Shown: in pieces, positions 46,590 through 56,585 of the stretch
Layout: every line of letters begins with the position of its first letter
Position numbering within the stretch: the first letter of the stretch is position 1
Assembly (NCBI GenBank): GCA_025462725.1
Contig: JAOAPE010000011.1
Span: 1 to 64,000 of the forward strand
Source: Terriglobales bacterium
GTDB taxonomy: Bacteria; Acidobacteriota; Terriglobia; Terriglobales; Acidobacteriaceae
Direction of reading: 5' to 3'
DNA: 64,000 bases
Made by a program: the position numbers and the translations under genes
Notes under the pieces: generated by a model
What the model was told of the DNA's origin: nothing
The model's database searches: none
The model's input: only the letters and a program-made list of their open reading frames with translations

Positions 46590-48797
46590 ATGGATAACGA
46601 TCCGCAGATTCATCCCCTGCCCGAGCTATGGGCGGGGGTGGAAGCCACGATAAGCAGGATTGGGGACCGCTATTCTCAGCAGTTACTCCGCTCAGGACAC
46701 CTCGACCGTCTCAGTGATTTCGAGATGTTTGCGCACCTTGGGATCAAACGCCTGAGATTTCCTGTCCTCTGGGAACAGGTCGCCCCGTCCCCGTACGAAC
46801 AAGCTGACTGGTCGTGGACCGACGAAGCACTCAGCGAAGCCCGAGCGCAGGGGATAGAGCCGATCATCGGACTCTTGCATCACGGCAGCGGGCCAAAGTA
46901 CACGAATCTTCTCGATCTAAAATTTCCTGAACTGTTGGCGGAATATGCGGGCCAAGTGGCAAAACGCTACCCTTGGGCGGACGCGTACACGCCGGTAAAC
47001 GAGCCGCTTACAACGGCGCGGTTCAGCGCCTTGTATGGGCATTGGTATCCACATGAACGAGATGACCGCAGTTTTGTGCGGGCGCTGTTGAACCAGTGCC
47101 GCGGGACTGTGCTGGCTATGCAGGCGATCCGCCGCGTGAATGAAAAAGCAAAGCTCATCCAAACTGACGACCTAGGAAAAATCTTCAGTACGCCAAAGCT
47201 GGCGTATCAAGCAGAGTTCGAAAATGAACGCCGTTGGCTCACGTGGGACTTGTTATGCGGACGGGTTGATCGCGATCATTTCCTGTTTAAGTACCTGTTG
47301 AAGTTCGGGGTGAGCAAATCTGAACTCGAGTGGTTTCGAAACAATCCCTGCTCGCCCGACGTAATCGGCGTGAACCACTATCTCAGCAGCAATCGTTACC
47401 TCGATGATGATATTGCCCGTTACCCGAAGTCGGCACACGGGGCTAACGGCAAAGACCAATTCGCAGATGTGCTAGCTGCGAGAGTTCTGCCGGAAGATGT
47501 GGGATCTCCAGAATTGTTGCTTCGAGAAACGTGGGAGCGATATAGGATCACCATCGCGATCACGGAAGTGCACAACGGCTGCACGCGCGAAGAACAGGCA
47601 CGCTGGTACAAGTACATGTGGGAGGCGGCGGTATCAGCCAAGCGCAATGGCGCAGATATAAGAGCGTTCACGGCGTGGGCGCTGCTGGGATCGTTCGACT
47701 GGAACACGCTGCTCACTCAGGAAGAAAATTTCTACGAGCCGGGCGTGTTCGACGTTCGTGGCGATAGTCCGCGCCCGACCGCGCTGGCAACACTTGTTCG
47801 CGAGCTTTCAGATGGACGCAAGCCGAGCCATCCGGTATTGAAGTCTAAGGGATGGTGGCAACGCGATGACCGATTCCACTTCGGACACACCGGAAACGGA
47901 TTGGCGACGCACATCGACACCGAACACGACGTTCGCCCGATTCTGGTCACCGGTGCGACAGGAACTCTAGGGAGAGCGTTCGCCCGACTCTGCGTGATCA
48001 GAGGACTGCCCCATAGGCTGCTACGCCGGCAAGAGATGGACATTGCCGATGCTGAATCCGTGCGGTCGGCGGTGGAGAAACATCATCCGTGGGCAATCAT
48101 CAACACTGCCGGATACGTACTGGTGGATGAGGCCGAACTCGAACCGGAACGCTGTTTCCGCGAGAACACAACGGGACCGGAAATCCTTTCGCAGGTTTGT
48201 GCCGAGAGGGATGTGAAGCTACTGACGTTCTCCTCCGACCTGGTCTTTGATGGAAACAAGATGGAGCCGTATTGCGAAAGCGATTCGGTTTCACCCATTA
48301 ACGATTATGGTCGGTCAAAAGCCGCTGCTGAACTTGCGGTCTTGAAAAAGCTACACTCCGCGCTAGTCATCCGGAGCAGCGCGTTTTTTGGCCCGTGGGA
48401 TGAATACAATTTTGTCACCCTCGTGTTGCGTAGGCTTCGCGAAGGACTGGAGTTCGTCGCTGCGGAAGATGTCGCGGTCTCGCCCACGTATCTGCCCGAT
48501 CTGGTTCACAATGCGCTGGATCTGCTGATCGACGATGAATCAGGAATCTGGCACTTAGCAAATCAAGGAGCGATAGCGTGGGCTGAGCTAGCGCGCAAGA
48601 CGGCACGGATCGCTGGACTGGATCCCGGGTTGGTGAAAGGCGTGCCGCTGGAGATGTTGGAGTTGGCCGCCCCCCGACCACGTTACAGTGTGCTCGGTAG
48701 CGAACGCGGTCAGCTAATGCCGACACTCGAGAACGCCCTGGACCGATACTTCAAAGAGTGCGAAGTCGTGCCGCTCCAGTCAATGGCAACTCGCTAA
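46590..48797 (+). CDS. GH1-like domain fused to RmlD-type reductase
   Basis: A 735-residue fusion. Residues ~10-420 resemble a family 1 glycosidase barrel: TPVNEPL holds the acid/base Glu and ITEVHNG the nucleophile Glu (ITENG in classic members). Residues ~449-735 are an RmlD-like sugar-nucleotide reductase with VTGATGTLGRAFA, SSDLVFDG and YGRSKAAAE (Tyr-Lys pair). RmlD makes dTDP-rhamnose; whether this domain does so is unknown. No other rhamnose gene is present, and the galactose cluster context suggests glycan processing. The end overlaps the convergent DUF5916 gene by four bases. Confidence 0.85.
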   Translation: MDNDPQIHPLPELWAGVEATISRIGDRYSQQLLRSGHLDRLSDFEMFAHLGIKRLRFPVLWEQVAPSPYEQADWSWTDEALSEARAQGIEPIIGLLHHGSGPKYTNLLDLKFPELLAEYAGQVAKRYPWADAYTPVNEPLTTARFSALYGHWYPHERDDRSFVRALLNQCRGTVLAMQAIRRVNEKAKLIQTDDLGKIFSTPKLAYQAEFENERRWLTWDLLCGRVDRDHFLFKYLLKFGVSKSELEWFRNNPCSPDVIGVNHYLSSNRYLDDDIARYPKSAHGANGKDQFADVLAARVLPEDVGSPELLLRETWERYRITIAITEVHNGCTREEQARWYKYMWEAAVSAKRNGADIRAFTAWALLGSFDWNTLLTQEENFYEPGVFDVRGDSPRPTALATLVRELSDGRKPSHPVLKSKGWWQRDDRFHFGHTGNGLATHIDTEHDVRPILVTGATGTLGRAFARLCVIRGLPHRLLRRQEMDIADAESVRSAVEKHHPWAIINTAGYVLVDEAELEPERCFRENTTGPEILSQVCAERDVKLLTFSSDLVFDGNKMEPYCESDSVSPINDYGRSKAAAELAVLKKLHSALVIRSSAFFGPWDEYNFVTLVLRRLREGLEFVAAEDVAVSPTYLPDLVHNALDLLIDDESGIWHLANQGAIAWAELARKTARIAGLDPGLVKGVPLEMLELAAPRPRYSVLGSERGQLMPTLENALDRYFKECEVVPLQSMATR

Positions 48798-51100
48798 AAT
48801 CGAAATAGATAGCTAGCTTTCACAAAGATCTGGCGCCCATCGTTGATGAAGACATTAGGGCGCTGGACGAATCCATTCGGTCCGTTCACGAGAGTGGGAT
48901 CCAGCGTGGATAAATTTGTGTTGTAGCCGACATAGAGCGCCGTCCCAGGGTGAAGGAGCCACGTGAACAACAGGTCATAGTTGAAATTCTTCGTGGTATC
49001 GAGAGCGACGAAGGCTGGGCGCGCGAGATTGGTGTTGTACTGGCCGATAAATCGGACGCTCATCTCCTTGTTGATCTGGTAATTCCATTTCGAGCGAATG
49101 ATGTGGGTATTGTAGAGGTTCTGTTCGCGGATGATCGTGTCCTGCCAGTAGTCGCCGAGGTAGGTGGTGGTGATCTGAAATTGATTGATCGGCTTCACGG
49201 TCACGCTGACCTGGAAGTTCTGCTCGAATGCGTCCCTCGGGCCGCCGGTTGCGGGAATGACATTGGGTGTATTACCCCAAACCCCCTGAAAATTAAAGCT
49301 CACTTTCTTGAAGTAATCACTCTGCAAGTAGAATCCGCGGCCACCGTTGGCATAGTCCTGAACTGCTGTGAGAGTGTTGTAGTCCTTGGGGCGTAGATGC
49401 GAACGGGCAGCGTTGTAAAAAAAGTTCAAAGTGGTGTTGTGCTTGAATTCGAAATTGAAACCCGGATTGAATTGGTAGTCGAGCCTTAAACCGGAGTGGT
49501 CCCAATTGGTGCCTTCAAAAAGATTGGGCCCGAATGAGACCAGAATCTTGCCCTCAGGCCGCCAACGATAATTTATGAAGTTGCTGAAGCGGATGTAGTC
49601 AGGGCGCGAATAGAAACCAACCTGCGTCTGGTATCCGCTGCTGTTGTCTTCGAAGTATGTATTCGCGTTAAATCGTCGACCACTGTATCCGCCACCGGCC
49701 TTGAATGCTGGGCCGGCGGAATAATTTCCAACCAGATCGCGCGTCGAAGTCACAAGTGCCTGAAAAGTAGCAAAGTAATTTTTCTTCCATTTGAAGCTGC
49801 CATCGATGCCGCCAACACGGTTGAAACTACCGTCGAATTCGCGATCGGTATAGATAAGTCCGATAGTGGACTGCTTCAAAATGTCATAGTTCACGCGGCC
49901 AATCATGAAAGTGGCTTTCTTTCCGAATTCAGGATCGGTAGCAGGTACGCTCTGTCCGGGCGAGCGATCATTGGCGAAGATGAATCCCAGTGAGACTTTG
50001 CCGAGTTTGCCGGTGAGTCTGGCGCCGTACTCCGGATCGACGATGTTGCGGGTATAGAGCAGTGGATACGGCGTGTCAAAGTAATTACTGTTCTCCAGGA
50101 AGAAGGGACGTTTTTCCGGAAAGAAAACGGGGAAACGCTGGTTGACCGTGATTTGTGGCTCGTCGCTTTCGATCTGGCTGAAGTCAGGCTTAACCGTGAG
50201 GTCAAGTACCAGCGAGTCTTTCAAAACGATCTTCGCGTCCGTGCCCATGCGGCCGCCAAGTTTTTCACCTTCGAATCGGGGCGGAGTATCCAAGCTGTTG
50301 AGCGAGCGACTGGCGTGCCATACGCCATATGGATTGACCTCAATATTGCGCCCAGGCGAGATGTGGTCGAGACCGGTAAGCGTGCCGCTCTGATTCAGTC
50401 TTCCGTTGATCTTGCTGGAGACGAACGGCCAGAATGTTTCCTCATTATTCCGCGGGATACTGCGGTGAAGAATGAATCCCCATTGCTGCATGTCTTCATG
50501 GGAAAAACGCAAACTGCGAAACGGGATGCTCATGATGACGAAGTATCCGTTCGCGGTGCGACGGCCATTGGTGTTCCAAACTGTGTCCCAGGAATTATCA
50601 GTGCCGCCATCCTCTGACCAGAGGCCTTCCGATTGGACTCCGACGGGGTTGGAGGCGAAAACGTATCCGCGGCGTTGATCCTTGTATGTATCGAAAATCA
50701 CTTCAACGGAGTCATCCCCAATTGCATTCTCGCGTTTGGTCAGCTGCGAACGGATCTCATTCGGACTGGAATCGTGGCAAAGCCACACTATATATATGTT
50801 GGACTGGTCGTATCCGAGATAGGCGTCAGTGCGCTGCGTAGCGGGAGCGCCATCCGTGGGCTTGCTTTGGCGGAAATCTTCGGCATGCGCCATTTTCTGT
50901 GCGAGCGCAGTGCCCGGTTCCAAATCTTTGAAGTCATCGGGCGTTGGTGCTCGCTCAAGGCGCGGGATGCTCAAGGCAGAGCGTATCGCCGGTTTTCTAT
51001 TTGCCGACGCAAAACTCGGTAAGGATTGGCCTGCGAGACCGGTCGCGAGCAGGCAAACAAAAACGCTGAGAACTTGGCGGAATGAGATCGGGGTCTTCAA
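48794..51100 (-). CDS. Outer-membrane protein with CBM9-like and DUF5916 regions
   Basis: A 768-residue exported protein. Signal peptide at the start (FRQVLSVFVCLLATGLAGQS), a carbohydrate-binding-like (CBM9/DOMON fold) domain at ~45-240 (TDAYLGYDQSNIYIVWLCHD, DDSVEVIFDTYKD), then a long beta-barrel region of the DUF5916 type ending in FVKASYLFRF with the C-terminal Phe typical of outer-membrane proteins. Function is not established for the family; surface binding or transport of sugars is plausible next to a galactose cluster. It is divergent from the response regulator at 51320. Confidence 0.85.
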   Translation of the reverse strand: MKTPISFRQVLSVFVCLLATGLAGQSLPSFASANRKPAIRSALSIPRLERAPTPDDFKDLEPGTALAQKMAHAEDFRQSKPTDGAPATQRTDAYLGYDQSNIYIVWLCHDSSPNEIRSQLTKRENAIGDDSVEVIFDTYKDQRRGYVFASNPVGVQSEGLWSEDGGTDNSWDTVWNTNGRRTANGYFVIMSIPFRSLRFSHEDMQQWGFILHRSIPRNNEETFWPFVSSKINGRLNQSGTLTGLDHISPGRNIEVNPYGVWHASRSLNSLDTPPRFEGEKLGGRMGTDAKIVLKDSLVLDLTVKPDFSQIESDEPQITVNQRFPVFFPEKRPFFLENSNYFDTPYPLLYTRNIVDPEYGARLTGKLGKVSLGFIFANDRSPGQSVPATDPEFGKKATFMIGRVNYDILKQSTIGLIYTDREFDGSFNRVGGIDGSFKWKKNYFATFQALVTSTRDLVGNYSAGPAFKAGGGYSGRRFNANTYFEDNSSGYQTQVGFYSRPDYIRFSNFINYRWRPEGKILVSFGPNLFEGTNWDHSGLRLDYQFNPGFNFEFKHNTTLNFFYNAARSHLRPKDYNTLTAVQDYANGGRGFYLQSDYFKKVSFNFQGVWGNTPNVIPATGGPRDAFEQNFQVSVTVKPINQFQITTTYLGDYWQDTIIREQNLYNTHIIRSKWNYQINKEMSVRFIGQYNTNLARPAFVALDTTKNFNYDLLFTWLLHPGTALYVGYNTNLSTLDPTLVNGPNGFVQRPNVFINDGRQIFVKASYLFRF

Positions 51101-51319
51101 TATCTACCTAATATGGTGAACGCAGATTCAGATTGGGCCACAATTGTTGCTGGTTAGACGGTGAACCCGGCAAAGGGTTCGCAAGTGGATACCCATTATT
51201 TTAAAGATAGTTACAGGCCGACACCATCCAGCGAAAAGCGTAGAACTGTGGAAGGCAGCCAATGTATGGGCAGGTTCAGTAAATCTTCATGTGCTTCACG
51301 TAAGCTATCAAATGCACAT

Positions 51320-51985
51320 ATGAAGATTCTTCTGGTGGAAGACGAAACCAAGATGGCCCAGCTCATAAGCCGTGCCCTTAAAGAAGACATTCATTCGGTT
51401 GCGGTCGCGCATACCGGCCCTGAGGGTTTGGATCTCATCAACAGTGAGACGTTCGACTTGATCATCCTGGATGTGATGTTACCGGGTATCACCGGGTTCG
51501 AAGTGGCAACCCGCGCGCGGAAACGCGGCACCAAAACGCCAATCCTGATGTTGACGGCACGCGATGCTGTCCCTGATATTGTGGCGGGGCTGGATGCGGG
51601 AGCTGACGATTATCTGACTAAGCCATTCTCGCTGGCTGAATTCCTGGCGAGGGTAAGAGCCATCGCCCGCCGCGGACCACTTTCTCATGCAGCGCAGCTC
51701 AAGTTTAACGATCTGGTTTTGGATCCGGCTACGCATGAGGTGAATCGCGGAGGACGAAGGATCGACCTGACGAAAAAGGAATACATGCTGCTGGAGGTCC
51801 TGCTGCGGCAGGCGGGGCGGGTAGTGCAACGAGACCACATCATTGACGCGGTCTGGAGCAACGAAGAGAGTGTTGAAAACAACACGCTTGATGCATTCAT
51901 CAGCTCGCTGCGAAACAAGGTTGATGGCCGCAGCGCGACAAAATTGATCCGCACCATTCGCGGAGTGGGTTACAGAATAGGTTAG
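51320..51985 (+). CDS. OmpR/PhoB-type response regulator
   Basis: A 221-residue DNA-binding regulator. Receiver domain ~1-115 (LLVEDETKMA, LIILDVMLPGITGF, LTARD, TKPFSLAEF) and winged helix ~128-220 (YMLLEVLLRQAGRVV, TLDAFISSLRNKVD, IRTIRGVGYRIG). The sequence resembles the CusR/heavy-metal branch. The ATG at 51320 starts one residue before the first strand; the upstream in-frame extension lacks a ribosome binding site. The sensor kinase follows one base after the stop. It probably controls the efflux genes downstream. Confidence 0.92.
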   Translation: MKILLVEDETKMAQLISRALKEDIHSVAVAHTGPEGLDLINSETFDLIILDVMLPGITGFEVATRARKRGTKTPILMLTARDAVPDIVAGLDAGADDYLTKPFSLAEFLARVRAIARRGPLSHAAQLKFNDLVLDPATHEVNRGGRRIDLTKKEYMLLEVLLRQAGRVVQRDHIIDAVWSNEESVENNTLDAFISSLRNKVDGRSATKLIRTIRGVGYRIG

Positions 51986-51986
51986 A

Positions 51987-53378
51987 TTGAACTTTCCCAT
52001 CCGAATCCGACTGACAGCATGGTTCACAGCAGTCCTTTTTTGCGGGATGATGCTTCTTTCTTTCCTGTTGTTGTGGGGCCTTCGCCAAAGTATCCATTCC
52101 ACCGCAGATAGAGAACTCAAAGGGAAGATGGATGCTGTGACTGCGATGATGCAGGTCTCTGTTCCAAAATTGTCTTTAGCAGAACTTGAGGATGAATTTC
52201 GGGAACAGTCCTCCTTGGGCGGAGATCTTATTCAAGTGAAGTCGTCGGATGGAGGCTGGGTATTTCGCTCCCCATCAACACAGCAGTTCGCTCCAGAGCT
52301 GGTGAAGATCGCATCCGCGGACCAGCCCGGCGTGCATGAAACGGAAACCAAGGGCAAGAGGTATCGCGTGCTCACGCAACCGCTGGAGATCGGCGGCCGG
52401 AAATATCTCGTTCAAGTGGCTGCAAATATTTCCGACTTTGCAGAACTCCAGCGGAAGTTCTTCTGGCTCACCATGCTCCTGATCCCCCTGATGATCGTGG
52501 GGGCCTCAACGGGGGGGTATTGGCTTAGCGGGCGCGCATTCAAACCGGTTACGACGATCATCGAGAAAGCGCGGTCGATCAATGCAACAAACTTGTCGAG
52601 CCGGCTTGCCGTCAGCGGCAATAAAGACGAACTGCATAAACTTTCAGAGACTCTGAACGGAATGCTTGACCGCATTGAATCTTCATTCAAAAAAGTACAA
52701 CAATTCAGCGATGACGCATCGCACGAGTTGCGCACTCCGATCTCATTGATACGGACCACGGCAGAACTTGCGCTGAGGAGAGAGCGGGATCCGGAGACGT
52801 ATCGCACTGCGCTGAATGAGATATTGATCGAATCAGAGAAAACATCGGAGATGATCGAGAGCCTCCTCGTGCTGGCAAGAAGTGACGCGTCTTCCCAGCC
52901 TCAATTACCGCTACTGAAAACAGATATCGCCGCGATTGTTCGGGACTGCTGCAACAAAGTCGCTCCGTTCACCCAATCCAGAGAGCTTTCTCACGTTGTT
53001 GATTTGCCGAGTACGCCGACGGTCATCCTCGGGGACGCAAAATTCTTGGAGCGGCTATTGCTCTTAATACTCGACAACGCGATCAAGTACTCTCATCCTG
53101 GCGGGCAAATCCGAACGAAACTTGAACGGATCGCAGGCTCGGTAACGGTGACTGTCGAAGATACAGGCATTGGGATTTCAGAAGAGGACCTCCCTCGGAT
53201 ATTTGAGCGTTTCTACAGAGCGGACAAGGCGCGCTCGCGTGATGGTGCGGGTGCCGGTCTAGGATTGTCGATTGCGAAATGGATCGCTGACATGCATCAC
53301 GCTGAGCTATTGGTGGCGAGCAGCGTTGGCCAAGGCAGTTCGTTTACCATCCGGTTCCCGCAAATCTCTGTCGAATAG
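51987..53378 (+). CDS. Sensor histidine kinase (CusS-like)
   Basis: A 463-residue inner-membrane kinase, TTG start one base after the regulator's stop. TM1 ~9-31, periplasmic loop ~32-160, TM2 ~161-183 (FFWLTMLLIPLMIVGASTG), HAMP, HisKA with SHELRTPISLIRTT, and a HATPase domain (LLILDNAIKYSHPGG, DTGIGI, GAGLGLSI). It resembles heavy-metal sensor kinases of the CusS type. It should phosphorylate the regulator before it. The signal is not readable from sequence. Confidence 0.92.
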   Translation: MNFPIRIRLTAWFTAVLFCGMMLLSFLLLWGLRQSIHSTADRELKGKMDAVTAMMQVSVPKLSLAELEDEFREQSSLGGDLIQVKSSDGGWVFRSPSTQQFAPELVKIASADQPGVHETETKGKRYRVLTQPLEIGGRKYLVQVAANISDFAELQRKFFWLTMLLIPLMIVGASTGGYWLSGRAFKPVTTIIEKARSINATNLSSRLAVSGNKDELHKLSETLNGMLDRIESSFKKVQQFSDDASHELRTPISLIRTTAELALRRERDPETYRTALNEILIESEKTSEMIESLLVLARSDASSQPQLPLLKTDIAAIVRDCCNKVAPFTQSRELSHVVDLPSTPTVILGDAKFLERLLLLILDNAIKYSHPGGQIRTKLERIAGSVTVTVEDTGIGISEEDLPRIFERFYRADKARSRDGAGAGLGLSIAKWIADMHHAELLVASSVGQGSSFTIRFPQISVE

Positions 53379-53463
53379 ACAATCTGGTTTCAGCGAATCT
53401 TCAGGTGGGTCCCGTAGCTTAAAACCTGTAACTGGTATGCCAAGAGTTTCCAAAGGAGAAACA

Positions 53464-53925
53464 ATGAAACTAAAAACGCTTTCAGTGGCAACAATGATTT
53501 TTCTTGCCGCCATCGCGGTAAGCGCTGCCGACAAAAAAATCAGCAAAGACAAATTGCCGGCCGCAGTCCAAAAGACTGCCGATGAACAGAGCAAAGGCGC
53601 CACGGTCGTGGGCTTCTCAACAGAGCAGGAAAAAGGGCAGACGCTATATGAGGCGTCCCTCAAGGTGGATGGCCACAGCAAAGATGTTGTGATCGATGCG
53701 TCCGGGAAAGTCGTGGAGATAGAAGAAGAAGTGGCATTCGATTTGCTGCCAAAGGATGTTCAGGCAGGTCTTACCAAAGCTGCGGGTATAGGCAAGTTGG
53801 GGAAGGTAGAATCTCTTACCAAAGACGGCAAGCTTGTTGCGTACGAAGCCAAAGTGATGAAGGCAGGCAAGAAGTCTGAGGTGCAAGTGGGGCCTAGCGG
53901 CGAAAAGCTTAAACATGAAGAGTAA
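53464..53925 (+). CDS. Periplasmic PepSY-like protein
   Basis: A 153-residue exported protein: signal peptide MKLKTLSVATMIFLAAIAVSA, then two PepSY-like units of beta-strands with acidic stretches (YEASLKVDGHSKDVVIDASG; AYEAKVMKAGKKSEVQVGPSG). AAAGGAGA lies just before the ATG. PepSY domains are thought to bind and inhibit peptidases or sense envelope state. Its place between the two-component pair and the efflux genes suggests a regulatory or accessory role. Confidence 0.75.
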   Translation: MKLKTLSVATMIFLAAIAVSAADKKISKDKLPAAVQKTADEQSKGATVVGFSTEQEKGQTLYEASLKVDGHSKDVVIDASGKVVEIEEEVAFDLLPKDVQAGLTKAAGIGKLGKVESLTKDGKLVAYEAKVMKAGKKSEVQVGPSGEKLKHEE

Positions 53926-53937
53926 TCGTTGAAAAAG

Positions 53938-53972
53938 AGCGGACATCGACTGTTTACCTGTCGGTGTCTGCT
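53938..53972 (+). promoter_or_regulatory. Long hairpin between the PepSY and tolC-like genes
   Basis: A nearly perfect ~13-14-bp stem (AGCGGACATCGAC with GTCGGTGTCTGCT, two G-U pairs) around a 9-base loop, just after the PepSY stop and before the AGGAGG of the TolC-like gene. No T-run follows on the plus strand, so it may be a partial terminator or mRNA stabiliser giving uneven expression. Confidence 0.5.
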
Positions 53973-53991
53973 TCGAATTTAGGAGGGACGT

Positions 53992-55308
53992 GTGCGCGGC
54001 TTTCGTAATCTGATCTTTCCAGCAGCGGTCTGTTTCATTGCCAGCATTGGAGCGGGCCAAACGGTTCCGGCAGATGCATCTTCTTCGGCTCCCGCCACTA
54101 TCACGCTGCAAGATGCGATTGCGCGTGCGAAGGCCAACTCGCCTGACGTTCACGCCGCGATGACAGACGCTGGCATCGCGCAGCAGGACAAAGTGCAGGC
54201 ACGCGCAACGTTGTTGCCGTCACTCAATTACAACTCACAAATTGTTTATACGCAGCCTGCGCTGGACAGCTTGCCCCGTTTTATCGCTAACAACGGTGTA
54301 CGCGAATACATCGCGATAGGAAACGCGCATCAGGAATTGAACGTTGCCGATCTGGCGCTATATAGGCGGAGCATTGCTCTCGCGGAACTGGCGCGCGCAA
54401 AAGCGGAAATCGCGCAGCGAGGATTGATCGTCACAGTTGTCCAGAATTATTACGGCTTCGTGGTGGCGCAGAGAAAATATTCGACATCGCAAATGGCCGC
54501 CGCGGAAGCGACACGGTTTTTTGATATCAGCCAGAAGCTGGAACGCGGCGGCGAGGTAGCACATTCCGATGCCATCAAAGCGCATCTGCAGTTGAATGAT
54601 CGGGAACGAGACCTGCGCGAATCCAGCTTGAATCTGGAGCGTGCGCGCGTGGCATTGGCGCTGTTGATCTTCCCGGATTTCAACCAGAACTTCAGTGTCG
54701 TTGACGACCTTCGTCTTCCGGATGGCGTGCCTTCTTACGAAGAAGTCGAAAAGCTCGCCAAGCAGAACAATCCTGATCTGGCGGTAGCGCTCTCGGCGGT
54801 GAAGGCGGGGAACTTTGAAGTGCAGTCGGCGAAGGCGGGTTATCTGCCAGTGCTGGGATTCGACTACAACTATGGAATTGACGCGCCAAACTTTGCAACG
54901 CGAACCAATGGCGTTAGGAATCTCGGTTACTCTGCGGCGGCGACGCTCAATCTTCCCATCTGGAATTGGGGAGCGACGCACAGCAAAGTGAAGCAAAGTA
55001 TTTTGCGCCGCGACCAGGCAAAGCTGGAACTCACCTTCGCACAGCGTAAACTGCTGGGGCAGCTAAAACTTCTTTATCAGGAAGCGCAGACTTCCAGCGC
55101 GGAACTCGATCTTTTGCGGCAGTCGGCACAGATGGCGACTGAGAGCCTGAGGCTCACCACACTACGCTATCAAGGTGGGGAAGCAACAGTCTTGGAAGTG
55201 GTGGATGCGCAAAACACGCTGGCGCAAGCACGCAATGCTTTTGATGATGGTGAAGTCCGGTATAGGACGGCACTCGCAGGTTTGCAAACTTTGACAGGTA
55301 GCTTCTAG
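53992..55308 (+). CDS. TolC-family outer-membrane efflux protein
   Basis: A 438-residue outer-membrane channel subunit, GTG start with AGGAGGG upstream. A signal peptide (LIFPAAVCFIASIGAG) is followed by the TolC alternation of two beta and two long alpha-hairpin parts (TITLQDAIARAKANSPDVHAA at the start; the repeat half begins near SYEEVEKLAKQNNPDLAVALS). It should trimerise and connect to the adaptor and RND pump encoded next. Confidence 0.92.
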   Translation: MRGFRNLIFPAAVCFIASIGAGQTVPADASSSAPATITLQDAIARAKANSPDVHAAMTDAGIAQQDKVQARATLLPSLNYNSQIVYTQPALDSLPRFIANNGVREYIAIGNAHQELNVADLALYRRSIALAELARAKAEIAQRGLIVTVVQNYYGFVVAQRKYSTSQMAAAEATRFFDISQKLERGGEVAHSDAIKAHLQLNDRERDLRESSLNLERARVALALLIFPDFNQNFSVVDDLRLPDGVPSYEEVEKLAKQNNPDLAVALSAVKAGNFEVQSAKAGYLPVLGFDYNYGIDAPNFATRTNGVRNLGYSAAATLNLPIWNWGATHSKVKQSILRRDQAKLELTFAQRKLLGQLKLLYQEAQTSSAELDLLRQSAQMATESLRLTTLRYQGGEATVLEVVDAQNTLAQARNAFDDGEVRYRTALAGLQTLTGSF

Positions 55309-55312
55309 GACG

Positions 55313-56584
55313 ATGATCTCAAAACAGAAACAATCTGTGATTTCGCTGGGACTATTGTCTCTTGCCGTTTCGATCTCAGGATGTAAGAAGACTGAAGCGG
55401 AGCCGCAGCCCGTGGTCAACGTGCAAGTAGCGAAGGTGGAAGCGAAATCGCTGACTCAAACCATAAGCGCCGATGCAGTCTTGTTTCCGATCCGCCAAGC
55501 CGCTATCGTCTCCAAGTTAGCAGCGCCGATCAAGAAGCTCTATGTGCAACGCGGTGACCGCGTGCACGCAGGCCAATTGTTGGCAACGCTGGAGAATGCA
55601 GACATCGCCGCCTCCGTAGTCGAAAATCGCGGTGGTTACGAACAGGCGCAGGCAGCGCACGTTACGGCGACGGAGCAGGGAATCCCTGAAGAGACGCAGA
55701 AGGCGCAGCTCGATCTACAGCAAGCCAAAGAAAATCTTGATGCTCAGACGAAACTGGTTGAGAGCCGGCAGTCATTATTCGAACAAGGAGCGTTGCCGCG
55801 CAAAGACCTTGACGCGGCCCGAGTCTCATTTACGCAAGCGAAAGCGCAATATGAAATCACTGATCGCCATTTGCAGTCGCTGCTCGCGGTGGGGCATACG
55901 GCATCGGTTAAATCCGCGAACGCACAATTGGCGCAAGCTAAGGGAAAGTTTGAAGGGGCTGAAGCGCAGTTGTCGTTCACGGAGATTCACAGTCCGATAG
56001 ACGGCTTCGTTACCGAGCGTCCGAACTATTCCGGAGAGATGCCGCCAGCAGGATCGTCCAGCATCACGGTAATGGACACTTCTTCAATCATCGCGAAGGC
56101 TCACATCTCGCAAGTGCAAGCGATGCAGTTAAAGGTTAACGACCCCGCGGAAATTGTCGTCACTGGTGCGGAGGCGACATCGGGAAAGGTGACGTTGATC
56201 AGTCCGGCGCTTGACCCCAACAGCACAACGGTTGAGATTTGGGTAACGGCACCGAATAAGACTCAGCAATTGCGTCCAGGTTCGGCAGCGAAGGTCGAGA
56301 TCAAGACGAAGCAGGTGCAACAGGCGCTTGCGGTCCCGCTGAATGCGGTAGTGGTAGCAGATGGCAAGTCCACCGTCCTTGTTGTTGAAGGCGATGCGGC
56401 CCATGCTCGTGAGATCCAAACGGGAATAACAGATTCGGCAGCCGGACTGGTCCAAGTGGTTTCCGGACTGAAAGCTGGCGACGTGGTCGTGACGAACCAG
56501 GCATACGGGCTGCCAGACAAGACGAAAGTGAAAGTGGAAGCCGCAGAAACTCCGGGGCAGCAGCCCGCGAAAGAGAAAGACTGA
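55313..56584 (+). CDS. RND efflux periplasmic adaptor (membrane fusion protein)
   Basis: A 423-residue lipoprotein adaptor. The lipobox-like ISGC at ~21-24 follows a hydrophobic segment. Then come the lipoyl/barrel-sandwich half (AAPIKKLYVQRGDRVHAGQLLATLEN), a coiled-coil hairpin (~100-220), and the second half with FTEIHSPIDGFVTERPNYSGE. Linked to TolC (four bases upstream) and the RND pump (one base downstream). Confidence 0.93.
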   Translation: MISKQKQSVISLGLLSLAVSISGCKKTEAEPQPVVNVQVAKVEAKSLTQTISADAVLFPIRQAAIVSKLAAPIKKLYVQRGDRVHAGQLLATLENADIAASVVENRGGYEQAQAAHVTATEQGIPEETQKAQLDLQQAKENLDAQTKLVESRQSLFEQGALPRKDLDAARVSFTQAKAQYEITDRHLQSLLAVGHTASVKSANAQLAQAKGKFEGAEAQLSFTEIHSPIDGFVTERPNYSGEMPPAGSSSITVMDTSSIIAKAHISQVQAMQLKVNDPAEIVVTGAEATSGKVTLISPALDPNSTTVEIWVTAPNKTQQLRPGSAAKVEIKTKQVQQALAVPLNAVVVADGKSTVLVVEGDAAHAREIQTGITDSAAGLVQVVSGLKAGDVVVTNQAYGLPDKTKVKVEAAETPGQQPAKEKD

Positions 56585-56585
56585 C

